This document shows positions 9,520 to 17,719 of a stretch of 64,000 nucleotides of DNA, in pieces. Both the position numbers and the translations under genes were made by a program. Position 1 is the stretch's first letter. Every line of letters starts with the position of its first letter. This stretch comes from Streptomyces venezuelae (lineage in GTDB: Bacteria > Actinomycetota > Actinomycetes > Streptomycetales > Streptomycetaceae). The notes beneath the pieces were generated by a model, which was not told the origin of the DNA, did not search any database, and saw nothing but the letters and a program-made list of their open reading frames with translations. The stretch spans positions 4,030,001 to 4,094,000 of the forward strand of contig NZ_CP029192.1 of assembly GCF_008642315.1 (NCBI RefSeq), read 5' to 3'.

Positions 9520-10329
9520 CTAGTCCTTTTCCAGGACGAAGGACGCCTGGGCCGTGCCGAGTCCAGGGGCCTTCGCCTCGACCAGGTACGTTCCCGGAGC
9601 CGCCGATCCCGCCGAAGGCGTCGCGCACTGGGGCTCGCTGGCCCGCCGGTCCCACTGCACCGAGTGCGTGACCCGGCCGTCCGCCGGCACCCGCAGCAGC
9701 AGGCTCCCGCCGCCCTCGGGGCAGTCCGCCGAGGACCAGAACTCGTCGTCGCCCTCGGCCTGAGTGATCGTCAGCACCGTGCCCTTGCCGCCGAGGTCGA
9801 CCTTGCACGCCTTGCCGCCGCTGTTCTCGGCGATCAGCTCGAACTTCGGCTTCTCGTCGACCGCGTACCGGTTCTCGATGCTGCGCACCTTCAACTTGAC
9901 GTCGCCACTGGTGCAGTTGGGGAGCCGCGTACCGGCCGGAAGCCGGTCGCCCGAACCCCCGCCGCCCTTCGCGTCGTCGCCGGAACCGCCGCCGCCTGAG
10001 CCCTCCGCGCCGCCCGAACCGCCAGAACCGCCGGAGCCCGATCCGCCGCCGGAGCCGCCCGAACCGGAGCCGGAGCCCTCGCTCGACTCGTCCCGTCCGC
10101 CCGGGTGTTCACTGATCGCCGGACCCGACCCGGTGGGTCCCGGAGTGATGGACGTCGCGGGGCCGTTGCCGCCCGGCCCGTCCGCGTTGTTGCCGCCGCC
10201 TCCGCCACCGGAGGTGACGATCCAGACGACGAGGAGCACCAGGAGGCCCAGTACGGACAGCAGAACGGCCCTCCGACGCCAGTAGATGGTGGAGGGAAGC
10301 GGCCCGACCGGATTGCGCAGAGATCCCAC
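9520..10329 (-). CDS. membrane-anchored secreted protein of unknown function
   Basis: About 269 residues. A short cytoplasmic start with basic YWRRR is followed by one transmembrane helix (residues 24-40), then a long Gly/Ser/Asp-rich linker (about 45-125), then a beta-rich outer domain with three cysteines (LPNCTSGDV, KACKVD, SADCPEG) and a final strand ending ASFVLEKD. The outer domain resembles small Ig-like secreted domains of the DUF4232 kind, but I do not assign it firmly. The GTG start has TAAGGT exactly 6 bp before it, consistent with a leaderless mRNA; a TTG two codons upstream is the alternative. Confidence 0.8.
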   Translation of the reverse strand: MGSLRNPVGPLPSTIYWRRRAVLLSVLGLLVLLVVWIVTSGGGGGGNNADGPGGNGPATSITPGPTGSGPAISEHPGGRDESSEGSGSGSGGSGGGSGSGGSGGSGGAEGSGGGGSGDDAKGGGGSGDRLPAGTRLPNCTSGDVKLKVRSIENRYAVDEKPKFELIAENSGGKACKVDLGGKGTVLTITQAEGDDEFWSSADCPEGGGSLLLRVPADGRVTHSVQWDRRASEPQCATPSAGSAAPGTYLVEAKAPGLGTAQASFVLEKD

Positions 10330-10501
10330 GCCCAAACCTTACGAGAGATCCGCCGCTTCTCCCGCCCCACCCGCCGCCTTCGGCGACAAAGTTTCCGGAT
10401 CATCATCCCGGGACGCCTTTTCGCCCCTGCCGATCGTCAGGTGCGTGATCGGACGATCGCCAGATGTGACGATTGGGCCGCACTACGTACCGTCCGTAAT
10501 C

Positions 10502-11257
10502 ATGGACACCATGACCGACGATCTCTACCGCGATATCACCGAGTTCGCCCACGACACACCCTCGTGGTTCCAGCACCTCGCGGAGGTCTGGACGGAGCTC
10601 GGCCTGCTGCTCTTCGGGGTGCTCTTCATCGTCGCCTGGTGGCGGGCCAGGCGCGGGGACCCCCGCGCCCTGGCGGTCGCGGTGCTCGCTCCTCTCGCCA
10701 CGGCGGTGGCGTACGTGTGCAGCGAACTGGCCAAGTCCGCGATCGACGAGGAGCGGCCGTGCCGGGCGGTGTCCGGTGCGCTGAGGCCGCTCGTCGAGTG
10801 CCCGCCGCACGGTGACTGGTCCTTCCCCAGCAACCACTCCACCATCGCGGGCGCCGCCGCCATCGGCCTCGCGCTCGCCTGGCCGCGCATCGCGGCGCTG
10901 ACCGTGCCGATGGCCGTGCTCATGGCCTTCTCGCGGGTCTTCGTCGGTGTCCACTACCCGCACGACGTGGCGGTGGGCCTCGTCTTCGGCGCGGTGATCG
11001 TGTTCCTGCTCGTCCGGATCATGACGCGTCCGGTCGCGCGGGTCACGCTGGCGATGCGCGGGTCGTCCACGGGGATCGTGACGTGGTTCGCTGGGCCGGG
11101 CCCCGGCCGGGGCCGCGGCCGTGGCCGTGCTCATGTCCCGGCTCCCGCGCCCGCCCCGGCGCCCGCGCCGACCCAGCAGCCGCCGGTCTACGACCCCGCC
11201 GCGTACGACCCGCCGACCATGACGATCCGCCGGGACGACACGCAGCGGCCCCGCTGA
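10502..11257 (+). CDS. PAP2 family membrane phosphatase
   Basis: A 251-residue integral membrane phosphatase. The three PAP2 active-site motifs are present: K78-x6-R85-P86, the PSNH motif 109-112 (the usual Gly is Asn here) and S144-R145-x5-H151-x3-D155. Four to five membrane helices surround them. Members dephosphorylate phosphatidic acid or undecaprenyl diphosphate at the outer membrane face. The C-terminal 50 residues are a low-complexity Gly-Arg then Pro-Ala tail, probably cytoplasmic. Start chosen at the ATG of MDTMTDD; a second ATG lies three codons on. Confidence 0.92.
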   Translation: MDTMTDDLYRDITEFAHDTPSWFQHLAEVWTELGLLLFGVLFIVAWWRARRGDPRALAVAVLAPLATAVAYVCSELAKSAIDEERPCRAVSGALRPLVECPPHGDWSFPSNHSTIAGAAAIGLALAWPRIAALTVPMAVLMAFSRVFVGVHYPHDVAVGLVFGAVIVFLLVRIMTRPVARVTLAMRGSSTGIVTWFAGPGPGRGRGRGRAHVPAPAPAPAPAPTQQPPVYDPAAYDPPTMTIRRDDTQRPR

Positions 11258-11273
11258 TCATCCCTGTGCGGGA

Positions 11274-11984
11274 TCAGTCCGTCTCCGGGACGAGTTCCGC
11301 CTCGTACGCGACGATCGCCGCCTGAACGCGGTTCTTGACCCCGAGCCGGTCGAGGACCGCGCTCACGTACGCCTTGACCGTGCCCTCGACGAGATGCAGG
11401 CGCGCGGCGATCTCCGGGTTGGAGAGGCCCGCGCCGACCAGGCCGAGCACCTCGCGTTCGCGCGGGGTGAGCGCTTCGACGCGGGTGCGGGCGGTGGCGC
11501 GGCGGCCCGTGCGCCGGGCGCCGAAGCCGTCGATGACGTGCCGGGCGACCTTGGGCGAGAGGAAGGCGGCGCCGTCCGCCACGGCTCGTACACCCGCGAT
11601 GAGTTCGTGCGGGTCGCCGGACTTCAGCAGGAAGCCGGTGGCTCCGCCGGCGAGGGCCCGTGCGATGTACGCGTCCTCGGAGAACGTGGTCAGCATCGCC
11701 ACCGCGGTGCCGGGAGTCGTCCGTACGATCTCCTCCCCCGCGGTCAGGCCGTCCAGGAGCGGCATGCGGATGTCGAGCAGCGCGACGTCGGGCCGGTGGG
11801 CCTGGGCCAGCGCCACGGCCTCGCGCCCGTCGCCGGCCTCCGCGACGACCTCGATGTCCCGGCCCGCGGCCAGGATGGCGCGCACGCCGGCCCGGATCAT
11901 GGCCTCGTCGTCGGCGAGGAGAACGCGGATGGCGGGGGCGAGTCCCCCTGCTGACCTCATCTCGTCCGTTCGCACCTCGTTCAT
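11274..11984 (-). CDS. NarL/LuxR-family response regulator
   Basis: A 236-residue two-component regulator. The receiver domain has the acidic pair LLADDEAMIR, phosphoacceptor Asp71 (ALLDIRMP) and Lys in FLLKSG. The C-terminal LuxR-type helix-turn-helix contains LTPREREVLGLVGAGLSN and VEGTVKAYVS. The ATG overlaps the stop of the upstream kinase gene as ATGA, so the pair is coupled and they are almost certainly cognate. Target genes are unknown. Confidence 0.94.
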   Translation of the reverse strand: MNEVRTDEMRSAGGLAPAIRVLLADDEAMIRAGVRAILAAGRDIEVVAEAGDGREAVALAQAHRPDVALLDIRMPLLDGLTAGEEIVRTTPGTAVAMLTTFSEDAYIARALAGGATGFLLKSGDPHELIAGVRAVADGAAFLSPKVARHVIDGFGARRTGRRATARTRVEALTPREREVLGLVGAGLSNPEIAARLHLVEGTVKAYVSAVLDRLGVKNRVQAAIVAYEAELVPETD

Positions 11985-13582
11985 CGTGCCCTCTCCCTGT
12001 TCTGTTGGTCCTGTGCCGTCGGGATGACCGCCTTGTCCAGAAGACGGGCCTGACCTCCGCTCTCGAAGCAGAGCCTGAAATGTGCGACGGAGGTGAAGAG
12101 TTCGCCGCTCGACCGGTAGTACGCGCAGTCGGCGCCCCGCGGCGGCGGAGTCGGGGCGCGTTCGAGCGGTGGGTCGGCGACGGCCCGGCCGGGGAGCACG
12201 CGCTCGATCTCGGCGCGGGGCTCGCCGACGCGCAGGCGTGCGTAGTCGGCGGGGGCGAGGACGGAATGCGTGCGGGTGTACGCGTACCAGGCGAAGGTGC
12301 CGCCGACGAGCAGCGCTCCCGTGGCGACGGCCGCGCCGAAGCCCAGGGCGGTGCGGCGGCGGGCCTCGGTGAGGCGGGGCGCGGCGGGCCGTGGGGCGAC
12401 GCCCCGGACGGGGAGGCGGGCGGTGACCCGGAAGCCGTCGCCGTGCGGTCCCGCTTCGAGCGTGCCGTCGAGGTCGTCGACGCGGGCGCGCAGGGTGCGG
12501 AGTCCGGACCGGCTGCCCGGTGGGAGCGTGAGGGCGGGGTCGTCGGAACTTTCCCGTCCGTTACGGCTGTTGGTGATGGTCACCGTCGTCGAGGGGGCGT
12601 CCCGCGTGACCGTGACGGTGACGTGTGCGCCCGGCGCGTGTTTCGCGGCGTTGGTCAGGGCCTCCTGGACGACACGGTGGACGGTTCCCTCGGTCAACTC
12701 CCGGCGCCCGGGGTCACCCTGCGCGCCGGGACTGCCCTCTTCGTCGACGTACGTGACGCTCATCCCGGACTCCGTGGCGCGTGCGACGAGGGCCGCGACG
12801 CTCTCGCCCGCCGGGGCCAGCGGCGCCTGTTCGTCGCCCTCCTCGCGGAGCAGGCCGATGATCGTGTGCAGCCGGTCGGTGGCCTGCGAGGCGGCCGCGC
12901 GGAGGTCGGCGGCGGCCGCGCGGTGCGGGTCCGGCAGGTCGGGGGCGACCTGGAGTGCGCCTGCCCGTACGGCGATCAGGCTCAGTTCGTGACCCAGGGA
13001 GTCGTGCATGTCCTGCGCGATGCGGGCCCGTTCGCGCAGCCGGGCGCGGTCGGCGACGATGCGCTGCTCGCGCTCCAGCTGGTCGGCGCGGGCCCATCCC
13101 GCGGCGGCCAGTTCGCGGCCCTGGCGCCAGTAGCGGCCGGCGAGCCAGGGGAAGACCGCGCCGAAGACGAGCGTCGCCATGAGGACGGCCCACTCGACGG
13201 TCGGGTCGACGCCGCGCACGGCGATCTTGACGGTGCCGGCGACGGCGACTGCTCCGAAGCCGATGAGCGCGGTTCTCGCGCGGTCGGCGCGGCGGCCGAG
13301 GAGCAGGGCGAGGACGGCGAAGGCGGGGCCGTAGGCGAGGGTGAAGAGGGAGGGGGCGGTGGCGAGGCCGAGGGCGGCGGCGAGGAGGAAGGCGGGGAGG
13401 GGGTGGGGGCGGCGGAGGGTGACGGCGGTGGCGAGGACGACGAGCCCGGCGAGCTGTTGCCCCGCGGAGCGGGGTTCGTTGAGGCCCAGTCGGTCCACGC
13501 TCACGACGGGTGCGGTGAGCGCTGCCCAGAGCAGCACGCCTCTGATACGTCCGCCGACGCGCTCCCCCGTTCCCCGATCCAT
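11981..13582 (-). CDS. sensor histidine kinase with extra C-terminal membrane helix and outer domain
   Basis: A 533-residue kinase of the HisKA_3/NarX-like family. Four to six membrane helices occupy 15-150, the phosphoacceptor is His193 in ARIAQDMHDSLGHE, and the ATPase domain has the N box VQEALTNAAKHAPG and a GLRTLRARV box. It does not stop there: about 130 residues follow, comprising a further transmembrane helix (ALGFGAAVATGALLVGG) and a likely extracytoplasmic domain with LRVGEPRAEIERVLPG, CAYY and LCFES. The repeat resembles the SmpA/OmlA-like fold, and the two cysteines could form a disulphide. It is coupled to the response regulator downstream. The upstream side is a repeat-rich noncoding block. 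Confidence 0.9.
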   Translation of the reverse strand: MDRGTGERVGGRIRGVLLWAALTAPVVSVDRLGLNEPRSAGQQLAGLVVLATAVTLRRPHPLPAFLLAAALGLATAPSLFTLAYGPAFAVLALLLGRRADRARTALIGFGAVAVAGTVKIAVRGVDPTVEWAVLMATLVFGAVFPWLAGRYWRQGRELAAAGWARADQLEREQRIVADRARLRERARIAQDMHDSLGHELSLIAVRAGALQVAPDLPDPHRAAAADLRAAASQATDRLHTIIGLLREEGDEQAPLAPAGESVAALVARATESGMSVTYVDEEGSPGAQGDPGRRELTEGTVHRVVQEALTNAAKHAPGAHVTVTVTRDAPSTTVTITNSRNGRESSDDPALTLPPGSRSGLRTLRARVDDLDGTLEAGPHGDGFRVTARLPVRGVAPRPAAPRLTEARRRTALGFGAAVATGALLVGGTFAWYAYTRTHSVLAPADYARLRVGEPRAEIERVLPGRAVADPPLERAPTPPPRGADCAYYRSSGELFTSVAHFRLCFESGGQARLLDKAVIPTAQDQQNRERAR

Positions 13583-14554
13583 CCCGCCGACGCTACTGCC
13601 CGCCTGCGGCCTTCCGCCCCTGCCGATCGTCAGGTCCCGCCGAGCGCGCAGGGTGCGGACCCGTCGTGGCCGATCGCGCAGTTCCCCGCGCCCCTGAACC
13701 CACCCCGCACCCACGCCCCCGTAGAAACGGGCCCAGACGGCCACCGAACGACCGGCGCGGCCTTGACCCCGAGTGCGGGCCCATCGTGCCTGAGCGCGCA
13801 GTTCCCCGCGCCCCTGAACCCACCCCGCACCCACGCCCCCATGGAAACGGGCCCGGACGGCTGCCGAGCGACCGGCGCGGCCTTGACCCCGAGTGCGGGG
13901 CCATCGTGGCTGATCGCGCAGTTCCCCGCGCCCCTGAACCCACCCCGCACCCACGCCCCCATGGAAACGGGCCCGGACGGCTGCCGAGCGACCGGCGCGG
14001 CCTTAACCCCGAGTGCGGGGCCATCGTGGCTGATCGCGCAGTTCCCCGCGCCCCTGAACCCACCCCGCACCCACGCCCCCATGGAAACGGGCCCGGACGG
14101 CTGCCGAGCGACCGGCGCGGCCTTGACCCCGAGTGCGGGGCCATCGTGGCTGATCGCGCAGTTCCCCGCGCCCCCAAAATGCCCCCCGCACCGGGGCTCG
14201 GCAGCCCGCGGCGCTCCCGGCAGCGACGACTCGTCGCGGGGTTCTCCAAGGGGATGCGGCGGGCCCGGGGCGGGGATCTTTAGGGGCGCGGGGAACTGCG
14301 CGATCAGCCACGACGCACCCGCGCCGGGGAGACGGTCCGCACCGGCCGGCTCCGCGGGACGGGCTGCGGCGGGCCCGGGGCGGGAATCTTCAGGGGGCTG
14401 CGGTGGGCCCGGTGCGGGGATCTTCAGGGGCGCGGGGAACTTCGCGGCCGGGCACGACGCGCCGGCAGTCGGGCGGTCGGCTCGGGGAAACCCGGGGCGC
14501 CAGCCGCGCGGTTGTCCCGCGCCCCGCCGCCCCCGTGGCAGGATCGGACGTGCC
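13583..14554. repeat. noncoding repeat mosaic dominated by a 120-bp tandem repeat
   Basis: This gap between divergent kinase and mutY genes holds no credible gene. From about 13650 to 14175 a 120-bp unit recurs: four full copies begin at 13676, 13796, 13916 and 14036, and a partial copy at 14156. Copies 2-4 are nearly identical. Each carries the 20-bp core GCGCAGTTCCCCGCGCCCCT, a short sequence widespread in Streptomyces intergenic DNA. Inverted copies of the core lie at 14282-14301 and 14426-14445 (one mismatch), so inverted pairs can fold. Three copies of a GGGCCCGG(G/T)GCGGGG-type element start at 14261, 14371 and 14405. The arrays are open in many frames only because the unit is a multiple of three. 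Confidence 0.9.
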
Positions 14555-15490
14555 ATGACTGCGCCCACGAAGCCCCTGCCGAACAGCCCCGCCCCCGGGG
14601 ACGCCCCCGAGCCCGCAGGCGAGTCCCTGCACCGTCCCGTCATCGCGTGGTTCGACACGCATGCCCGTGATCTGCCGTGGCGTCGTGAGGACGCCGGGCC
14701 GTGGGGCGTGATGGTCAGTGAGTTCATGCTCCAGCAGACGCCCGTCAGCCGCGTCCTGCCCGTGTACGAGCAGTGGCTCGCCCGCTGGCCCCGCCCCGCC
14801 GACCTCGCCAAGGAGGCGCCGGGCGAAGCCGTCCGCGCCTGGGGGCGGCTCGGGTATCCGCGCCGCGCCCTGCGGCTGCACGGCGCGGCCGTCGCCATAA
14901 CGGAACGGCACGGCGGCGACGTACCGCGGCAGCACGCCCAGCTGCTGGCGCTGCCCGGCATCGGGGAGTACACGGCGGCCGCCGTGGCCTCGTTCGCGTA
15001 CGGGCAGCGGCACGCCGTGCTCGACACCAACGTGCGCCGCGTCTTCGCGCGGGCCGTGACCGGCGTGCAGTACCCGCCGAACGCGACGACCGCGGCGGAG
15101 CGCAAGCTCGCCCGTGCGCTCCTCCCCGAGGAGGAGGAGACGGCGTCCCGTTGGGCGGCCGCCTCCATGGAGCTGGGCGCGCTGGTCTGCACGGCGAAGA
15201 ACGAGAGCTGTGAGCGGTGCCCGATCGCGGCGCTGTGCGCGTGGCGTACGGCGGGGAAGCCCGCGCACGAGGGCCCGGCCCGCCGCGGTCAGACGTACGC
15301 GGGGACGGACCGGCAGGTGCGGGGCAAGCTGCTCGCCGTGCTGCGGGAGGCCGTGACGCCCGTGCCGCAGACCGTGCTCGACCGGGTGTGGGACGAGCCG
15401 GTGCAGCGGGCCCGCGCGCTGGACGGTCTGGTCGCGGACGGTCTCGTGGAGCCGCTGCCGGACGGTTTGTATCGGTTGCCTCTGACCTGA
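14555..15490 (+). CDS. mutY: A/G-specific adenine DNA glycosylase MutY
   Basis: Removes adenine mispaired with 8-oxoguanine in base-excision repair. The 311-residue protein has catalytic Glu56 in WGVMVSEFMLQQT, a helix-hairpin-helix LPGIGEYTA (133-141), catalytic Asp157 in LDTNVRRV and a 4Fe-4S loop Cys212-x6-Cys219-x2-Cys222-x5-Cys228. The C-terminal NUDIX-like 8-oxoG recognition domain of E. coli MutY is shortened, as in other actinobacteria. The ATG follows GGATCGGACGTGCC with no strong Shine-Dalgarno. It stands alone between the repeat mosaic and sigE. Confidence 0.95.
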   Translation: MTAPTKPLPNSPAPGDAPEPAGESLHRPVIAWFDTHARDLPWRREDAGPWGVMVSEFMLQQTPVSRVLPVYEQWLARWPRPADLAKEAPGEAVRAWGRLGYPRRALRLHGAAVAITERHGGDVPRQHAQLLALPGIGEYTAAAVASFAYGQRHAVLDTNVRRVFARAVTGVQYPPNATTAAERKLARALLPEEEETASRWAAASMELGALVCTAKNESCERCPIAALCAWRTAGKPAHEGPARRGQTYAGTDRQVRGKLLAVLREAVTPVPQTVLDRVWDEPVQRARALDGLVADGLVEPLPDGLYRLPLT

Positions 15491-15594
15491 CCAGATCCCT
15501 TACGGTTTCTCCGGCCTGTCCGCCTTCGACCCGATGGCCGGGGCGCCTGGGACCCTGGTAAACGCAGGCATTTACTCGAGCCCTACTTCTGTTA

Positions 15595-15673
15595 CACAAC
15601 CTACGTACAGCCGTGCGTCCGCCGCTGGCTGCTCCGCACAACCTCGTGACAACCCCTCCGTAGCTTCTTACCT
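15595..15673 (+). promoter_or_regulatory. candidate sigE promoter with 11-bp-spaced direct repeats
   Basis: ACAACC occurs at 15638-15643 and 15649-15654, exactly 11 bp apart, the spacing typical of OmpR/PhoB-class regulator sites. A longer copy of the first half (CACAACCT) lies 42 bp upstream at 15595-15602. A possible -10, TTACCT (15668-15673), follows at the distance expected for activator binding over the -35 region. In S. coelicolor CseB activates the sigE promoter, so these are candidate CseB sites; this is inference. Confidence 0.45.
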
Positions 15674-15729
15674 GTACCGCACAGCAGGGACGGCGGTCGG
15701 CAATGGGGACGGAACGGAGGCGGTTTGAT

Positions 15730-16269
15730 ATGGCGCACGGCGAGGTGCTCGAGTTCGAAGAGTACGTCCGCACTCGGCAGGATGCTCTACTGCGCAGCGC
15801 CCGGCGCCTGGTCCCGGACCCCGTGGACGCCCAGGACCTGCTGCAGACCGCTCTCGTGCGGACGTACGGCCGCTGGGACGGCATAGCCGACAAGCGGCTC
15901 GCGGACGCCTACCTGCGCCGCGTCATGATCAACACCCGCACCGAGTGGTGGCGCGCCCGCAAGCTCGAAGAGGTGCCCACCGAGCAGCTGCCCGACGCGA
16001 GCGTGGAAGACTCCACGGAGCAGCACGCGGACCGCGCGCTGCTGATGGACATCATGAAGGTGCTCGCACCCAAGCAGCGCAGCGTGGTCGTGCTGCGACA
16101 CTGGGAGCAGATGTCCACAGAGGAGACGGCCGCCGCCCTCGGCATGTCGGCCGGAACGGTCAAGAGCACGCTGCACCGGGCGCTCGCCAGGCTCCGTCAG
16201 GAGCTGGAGAGCCGTGACCTGGACGCGCGCGCGCTCGAACGTGAGGAGCGGGAGAGTTGCGCGGCCTAG
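15730..16269 (+). CDS. sigE: ECF RNA polymerase sigma factor SigE
   Basis: A 179-residue ECF sigma factor that directs the cell-envelope stress regulon in Streptomyces. Region 2 (about 10-80) has FEEYVRTRQDALLRSA and the DLLQTALVRTY core; region 4 (about 115-165) has LAPKQRSVVVLRHWEQ and the helix-turn-helix MSTEETAAALGMSAGTVKS. The ATG at 15730 is preceded by GGAGG with 9-nt spacing; a start nine codons upstream is less likely. It is followed at once by cseA, cseB and cseC in the order of S. coelicolor SCO3356-SCO3359, which fixes its identity. Confidence 0.96.
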   Translation: MAHGEVLEFEEYVRTRQDALLRSARRLVPDPVDAQDLLQTALVRTYGRWDGIADKRLADAYLRRVMINTRTEWWRARKLEEVPTEQLPDASVEDSTEQHADRALLMDIMKVLAPKQRSVVVLRHWEQMSTEETAAALGMSAGTVKSTLHRALARLRQELESRDLDARALEREERESCAA

Positions 16270-16901
16270 GCCCTCGGGTCGGACACAGCGTGCAGGCGGT
16301 GAGCGCGGCGACGGCCGGGTTCGCCGCCCTCGGCCTTTTGCTCACCGCCTGTTCGACGGGCGGTTCCGGTGCGCGCGACGAGGGCCCGGCCCGCAGCGAG
16401 CCCGTCGTCTCCACCGCGCCGTCCCCCTCGCCCTCGGCGTCCGTGCCCGCGAAGAAGATCGACGCGGTGCGGCTCGTCAAGGAGGACCCCAAGGTCAGTC
16501 CGTCGATCAAGCGGGATCTGAAGCCGTGCGTGGGCAAGGCGTACCCCGTCGACGTGTCATACGGGAACCTGACCGGGGGATCCGCGTCGGATGTTGTGGT
16601 GAACGTGCTGACCTGCGGTGATGCCGTGGGGATCGGCAGTTACGTCTATCGCGCCCAGGGCGATAAGTACGAGAATGTCTTCCAGGCCGAGGAGCCCGCC
16701 TCCGTCTATGCCGAGATCGACCGGGGCGACCTGGTCGTGACGAAGCAGTTGTACGAGTCGGGCGACTCGGTGGCCTATCCCTCCGGCGAGGAAGTGATCA
16801 CGTACCGCTGGTCGGCGAACCGTTTCACGGAGTCGGGGCGTACGCGCAACGACTTCGGAAACGCGGTGGGCGACGGCCCGACCGAGCCGTCCGTCGACTG
16901 A
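16257..16901 (+). CDS. cseA: lipoprotein CseA, modulator of the SigE system
   Basis: A 214-residue secreted lipoprotein. The signal peptide ends in the lipobox LLTAC with Cys32, followed by a Ser/Pro/Ala linker and a globular outer domain. In S. coelicolor CseA is an extracytoplasmic lipoprotein that dampens sigE expression, presumably by acting on CseC. The start is taken as TTG at 16257, overlapping the end of sigE by 13 nt; a GTG at 16290 is an alternative that still keeps the signal peptide. Position between sigE and cseB supports the assignment. Confidence 0.9.
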   Translation: MRGLGPRVGHSVQAVSAATAGFAALGLLLTACSTGGSGARDEGPARSEPVVSTAPSPSPSASVPAKKIDAVRLVKEDPKVSPSIKRDLKPCVGKAYPVDVSYGNLTGGSASDVVVNVLTCGDAVGIGSYVYRAQGDKYENVFQAEEPASVYAEIDRGDLVVTKQLYESGDSVAYPSGEEVITYRWSANRFTESGRTRNDFGNAVGDGPTEPSVD

Positions 16902-16992
16902 CGCCCCCACGACCCCGTGGTGCACCCGCCCCGCCGGACGCACCGGACGCATCCACCGCACCCGACGCACCGAGAAGGACTGAGAGCACCCG

Positions 16993-17706
16993 ATGGCAGA
17001 GCAGACCCACGTCCTGTTCGTCGAGGACGACGACGTCATCCGTGAGGCCACCCAGCTCGCCCTGGAGCGCGACGGTTTCGCCGTGACCGCCATGCCGGAC
17101 GGCCTCGCGGGCCTTGAGGCCTTCCGCGCCGACCGGCCGGACATCGCGCTGCTCGACGTGATGGTGCCCGGCATGGACGGCGTCTCGCTGTGCCGCCGCA
17201 TCCGCGAGGAGTCCACCGTCCCGGTGATCATGCTGTCGGCCCGTGCGGACTCCATCGACGTGGTGCTGGGCCTGGAGGCGGGCGCCGACGACTACGTGAC
17301 CAAGCCGTTCGACGGCGCCGTCCTCGTCGCCCGCATCCGCGCCGTCCTGCGCCGCTTCGGGCACGCCAGCGGCCCCGGTTCGGCGGGCTCCGGCCAGGAG
17401 GACGGCGGGGCCGAGGACGGCGGGGTGCTGACCTTCGGCGACCTGGAGATCGACACGGTCGGCATGGAGGTCCACCGCGGCGGGGCGCCGGTGGCGCTGA
17501 CGCCGACCGAGATGCGCCTGCTGCTCGAATTCTCGTCCGCGCCCGGCACGGTCCTCTCCCGCGACAAGCTCCTGGAGCGCGTGTGGGACTACGGCTGGGG
17601 CGGCGACACCCGCGTCGTCGACGTCCATGTGCAGCGGCTGCGCACGAAGGTGGGCCAGGATCGCATCGAGACGGTCCGCGGCTTCGGTTACAAGCTCAAG
17701 GCATGA
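16993..17706 (+). CDS. cseB: OmpR-family response regulator CseB
   Basis: A 237-residue regulator with receiver domain acidic residues EDDD (11-14), phosphoacceptor Asp55 (ALLDVMVP) and Lys in VTKPFD, a Gly-rich linker near 120-135, and a winged helix DNA-binding domain with LTPTEMRLLLEF and VDVHVQRLRTKVG. In the characterised system it is phosphorylated by CseC and activates the sigE promoter in response to cell-wall damage. GAGAAGGA lies upstream of the ATG. cseC follows 13 bp later. Confidence 0.95.
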   Translation: MAEQTHVLFVEDDDVIREATQLALERDGFAVTAMPDGLAGLEAFRADRPDIALLDVMVPGMDGVSLCRRIREESTVPVIMLSARADSIDVVLGLEAGADDYVTKPFDGAVLVARIRAVLRRFGHASGPGSAGSGQEDGGAEDGGVLTFGDLEIDTVGMEVHRGGAPVALTPTEMRLLLEFSSAPGTVLSRDKLLERVWDYGWGGDTRVVDVHVQRLRTKVGQDRIETVRGFGYKLKA

Positions 17707-17719
17707 GGGGACCGCGCAT

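Noticed and set aside
11256..11279. Terminator between the PAP2 gene and the response regulator
   Set aside because: The inverted repeat has only a five-base stem with a bulge and was judged too weak to annotate.
13650..14175. CRISPR array
   Set aside because: The 120-bp units are contiguous repeats with no spacers and no cas genes in the window.
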